Part shown: piece by piece, positions 63,384-64,000 of the stretch
Layout of the letters: each line of letters begins with the position of its first letter
Position numbering within the stretch: position 1 is the stretch's first letter
Origin: Actinomycetota bacterium
GTDB lineage: Bacteria; Actinomycetota; Thermoleophilia; Gaiellales; Gaiellaceae
Reading direction: 5' to 3'
Assembly (NCBI GenBank): GCA_003162055.1
Contig: PMNA01000017.1
Coordinates: 149,780 to 213,779, forward strand
DNA: 64,000 nt
Translations under genes and position numbers: made by a program
The notes under the pieces: generated by a model
The model's input: the letters and a program-made list of their open reading frames with translations, nothing else
The model's database searches: none
Told to the model about the DNA's origin: nothing

Positions 63384-64000
63384 GTGAGCACGCAAACCAA
63401 GGTCAAGCTCGAGGCGCCGGTGGCTGCAGGATCGGGCAGCGAGCGTCCGCCCGATCCCTGTGTGCTCGTGATCTTCGGCGCCTCCGGCGATCTCACTCAC
63501 CGCAAGCTGATCCCGGCTCTATACGCGCTCGAATACCGCGGTCTCCTCCCCAAGAACTTCGCGGTGGTCGGAGTCGCCCGATCCGAGAACACGACCGAGG
63601 TTTGGCGCGAGCAGATGCGCAAGGCCGTGAGCGAGTTCGGACGCGATGAGATGCACGAGGATGTCTGGAAGCGGCTGGCTTCCGGAATGCACTACGTCAC
63701 CACCGACTTCTCGCTGGAAGGCGGCGAGAGCGACGTACTGGAGCTGCTCGAGCAGCTCGACAAGGAGCGCGGGACTCAGGGAAACCGCGTCTACTACCTG
63801 GCCGTGCCGCCGAACGCGATTCGCACGGTCGTGGACAAGATCGGTGAGAGGCCCCGGGCCAAGGGCTGGGTGCGCCTGATCGTAGAGAAACCGTTCGGGC
63901 ACGATTTTGCCAGCGCCAAGGCGATGAACGAAGACATCGTCACGCACTTCGCCGAGAACGAGATCTTCCGCATCGACCACTACCTCGGCAAGGAGACGGT
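63384..64000 (+). CDS. zwf: Glucose-6-phosphate dehydrogenase (partial, 3' end off the right edge)
   Basis: The first 205 codons are present. CVLVIFGASGDLTHRKLIPA is the nucleotide-binding motif, VRLIVEKPFGHDFASA carries the conserved Lys, and RIDHYLGKET is the active-site signature with the catalytic His region, reached just before the window ends. A polar N-terminal extension of about 20 residues precedes the domain. GTG 63384 has GGAGAGG 12 nt upstream. It catalyses the first oxidative step and supplies NADPH. Confidence 0.96.
   Translation, partial: MSTQTKVKLEAPVAAGSGSERPPDPCVLVIFGASGDLTHRKLIPALYALEYRGLLPKNFAVVGVARSENTTEVWREQMRKAVSEFGRDEMHEDVWKRLASGMHYVTTDFSLEGGESDVLELLEQLDKERGTQGNRVYYLAVPPNAIRTVVDKIGERPRAKGWVRLIVEKPFGHDFASAKAMNEDIVTHFAENEIFRIDHYLGKET

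Overview
The window is GC-rich bacterial chromosomal DNA, almost certainly from an actinobacterium. Indicators are GC-rich codon third positions, many GTG starts, ATGA/GTGA overlaps between operon genes, a MarP-like CvpA-trypsin protease, a PdtaS/PdtaR-like kinase and ANTAR regulator pair, two type I glutamine synthetases and a DUF6636-type secreted protein. A deep-branching group such as Thermoleophilia is plausible, but that is inference from gene content and order. I see no phage, insertion sequence, plasmid or CRISPR locus. Most of the window is core amino-acid and central-carbon metabolism.

Layout. 1-4.7 kb: signalling genes (partial receiver, receiver-HD-GYP, a WhiG/FliA-type sigma factor) and a membrane protein with acidic tandem repeats. 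4.7-9.3 kb: a hairpin-rich gap, the MarP-like protease, a tRNA-Asp set among copies of a palindromic repeat, an MFS transporter and a secreted protein. 9.3-15.5 kb: TrpB2, small redox genes (flavodoxin-like, thioredoxin-fold, MsrB, MsrA), an ArsC-like reductase, a polysaccharide deacetylase, and two gene remnants. 15.6-20.8 kb: a second MFS protein and an ABC-2 exporter with a divergent PadR regulator. 20.8-33.1 kb, all minus strand: pheA-leuB-leuD-leuC-PAS protein-ilvD-thrB-hom-ilvC-ilvN-ilvB, a branched-chain/threonine/phenylalanine block lacking leuA and thrC. 33.6-35.0 kb: two poorly known genes. 35.3-39.8 kb: gltB. 39.8-44.0 kb: three exported proteins (subtilase, C39-like peptidase, propeller-like lipoprotein). 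44.2-51.2 kb: argCJBDRGH, without argF, ending in a broken acetyltransferase. 51.6-54.8 kb: two divergent glnA genes. 55.1-57.4 kb: PdtaS/PdtaR-like pair and a NIPSNAP protein. 57.4 kb to the end: tkt-rpiB-tal-pgi-gnd-zwf, a pentose-phosphate operon cut by the right edge.

How it works together. GltB and the glutamine synthetases assimilate nitrogen; the ilv/leu/hom/arg operons spend it on amino acids; the pentose-phosphate operon supplies NADPH and sugar phosphates. The minus-strand glnA has a leader with terminator-like hairpins, and an RNA-binding ANTAR regulator is encoded about 3 kb away, so RNA-level control of nitrogen genes is a reasonable but untested idea.

The most original sequence observation is a roughly 178-bp two-hairpin intergenic repeat. 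It has full copies at 6339-6516 and 54780-54958 and partial copies hugging tRNA-Asp. Other points of note are a broken GNAT gene after argH, a 118-codon frame split by a single in-frame TGA, a decayed Calx-beta fragment, and a GlnA in which the usual adenylylation tyrosine appears to be phenylalanine.
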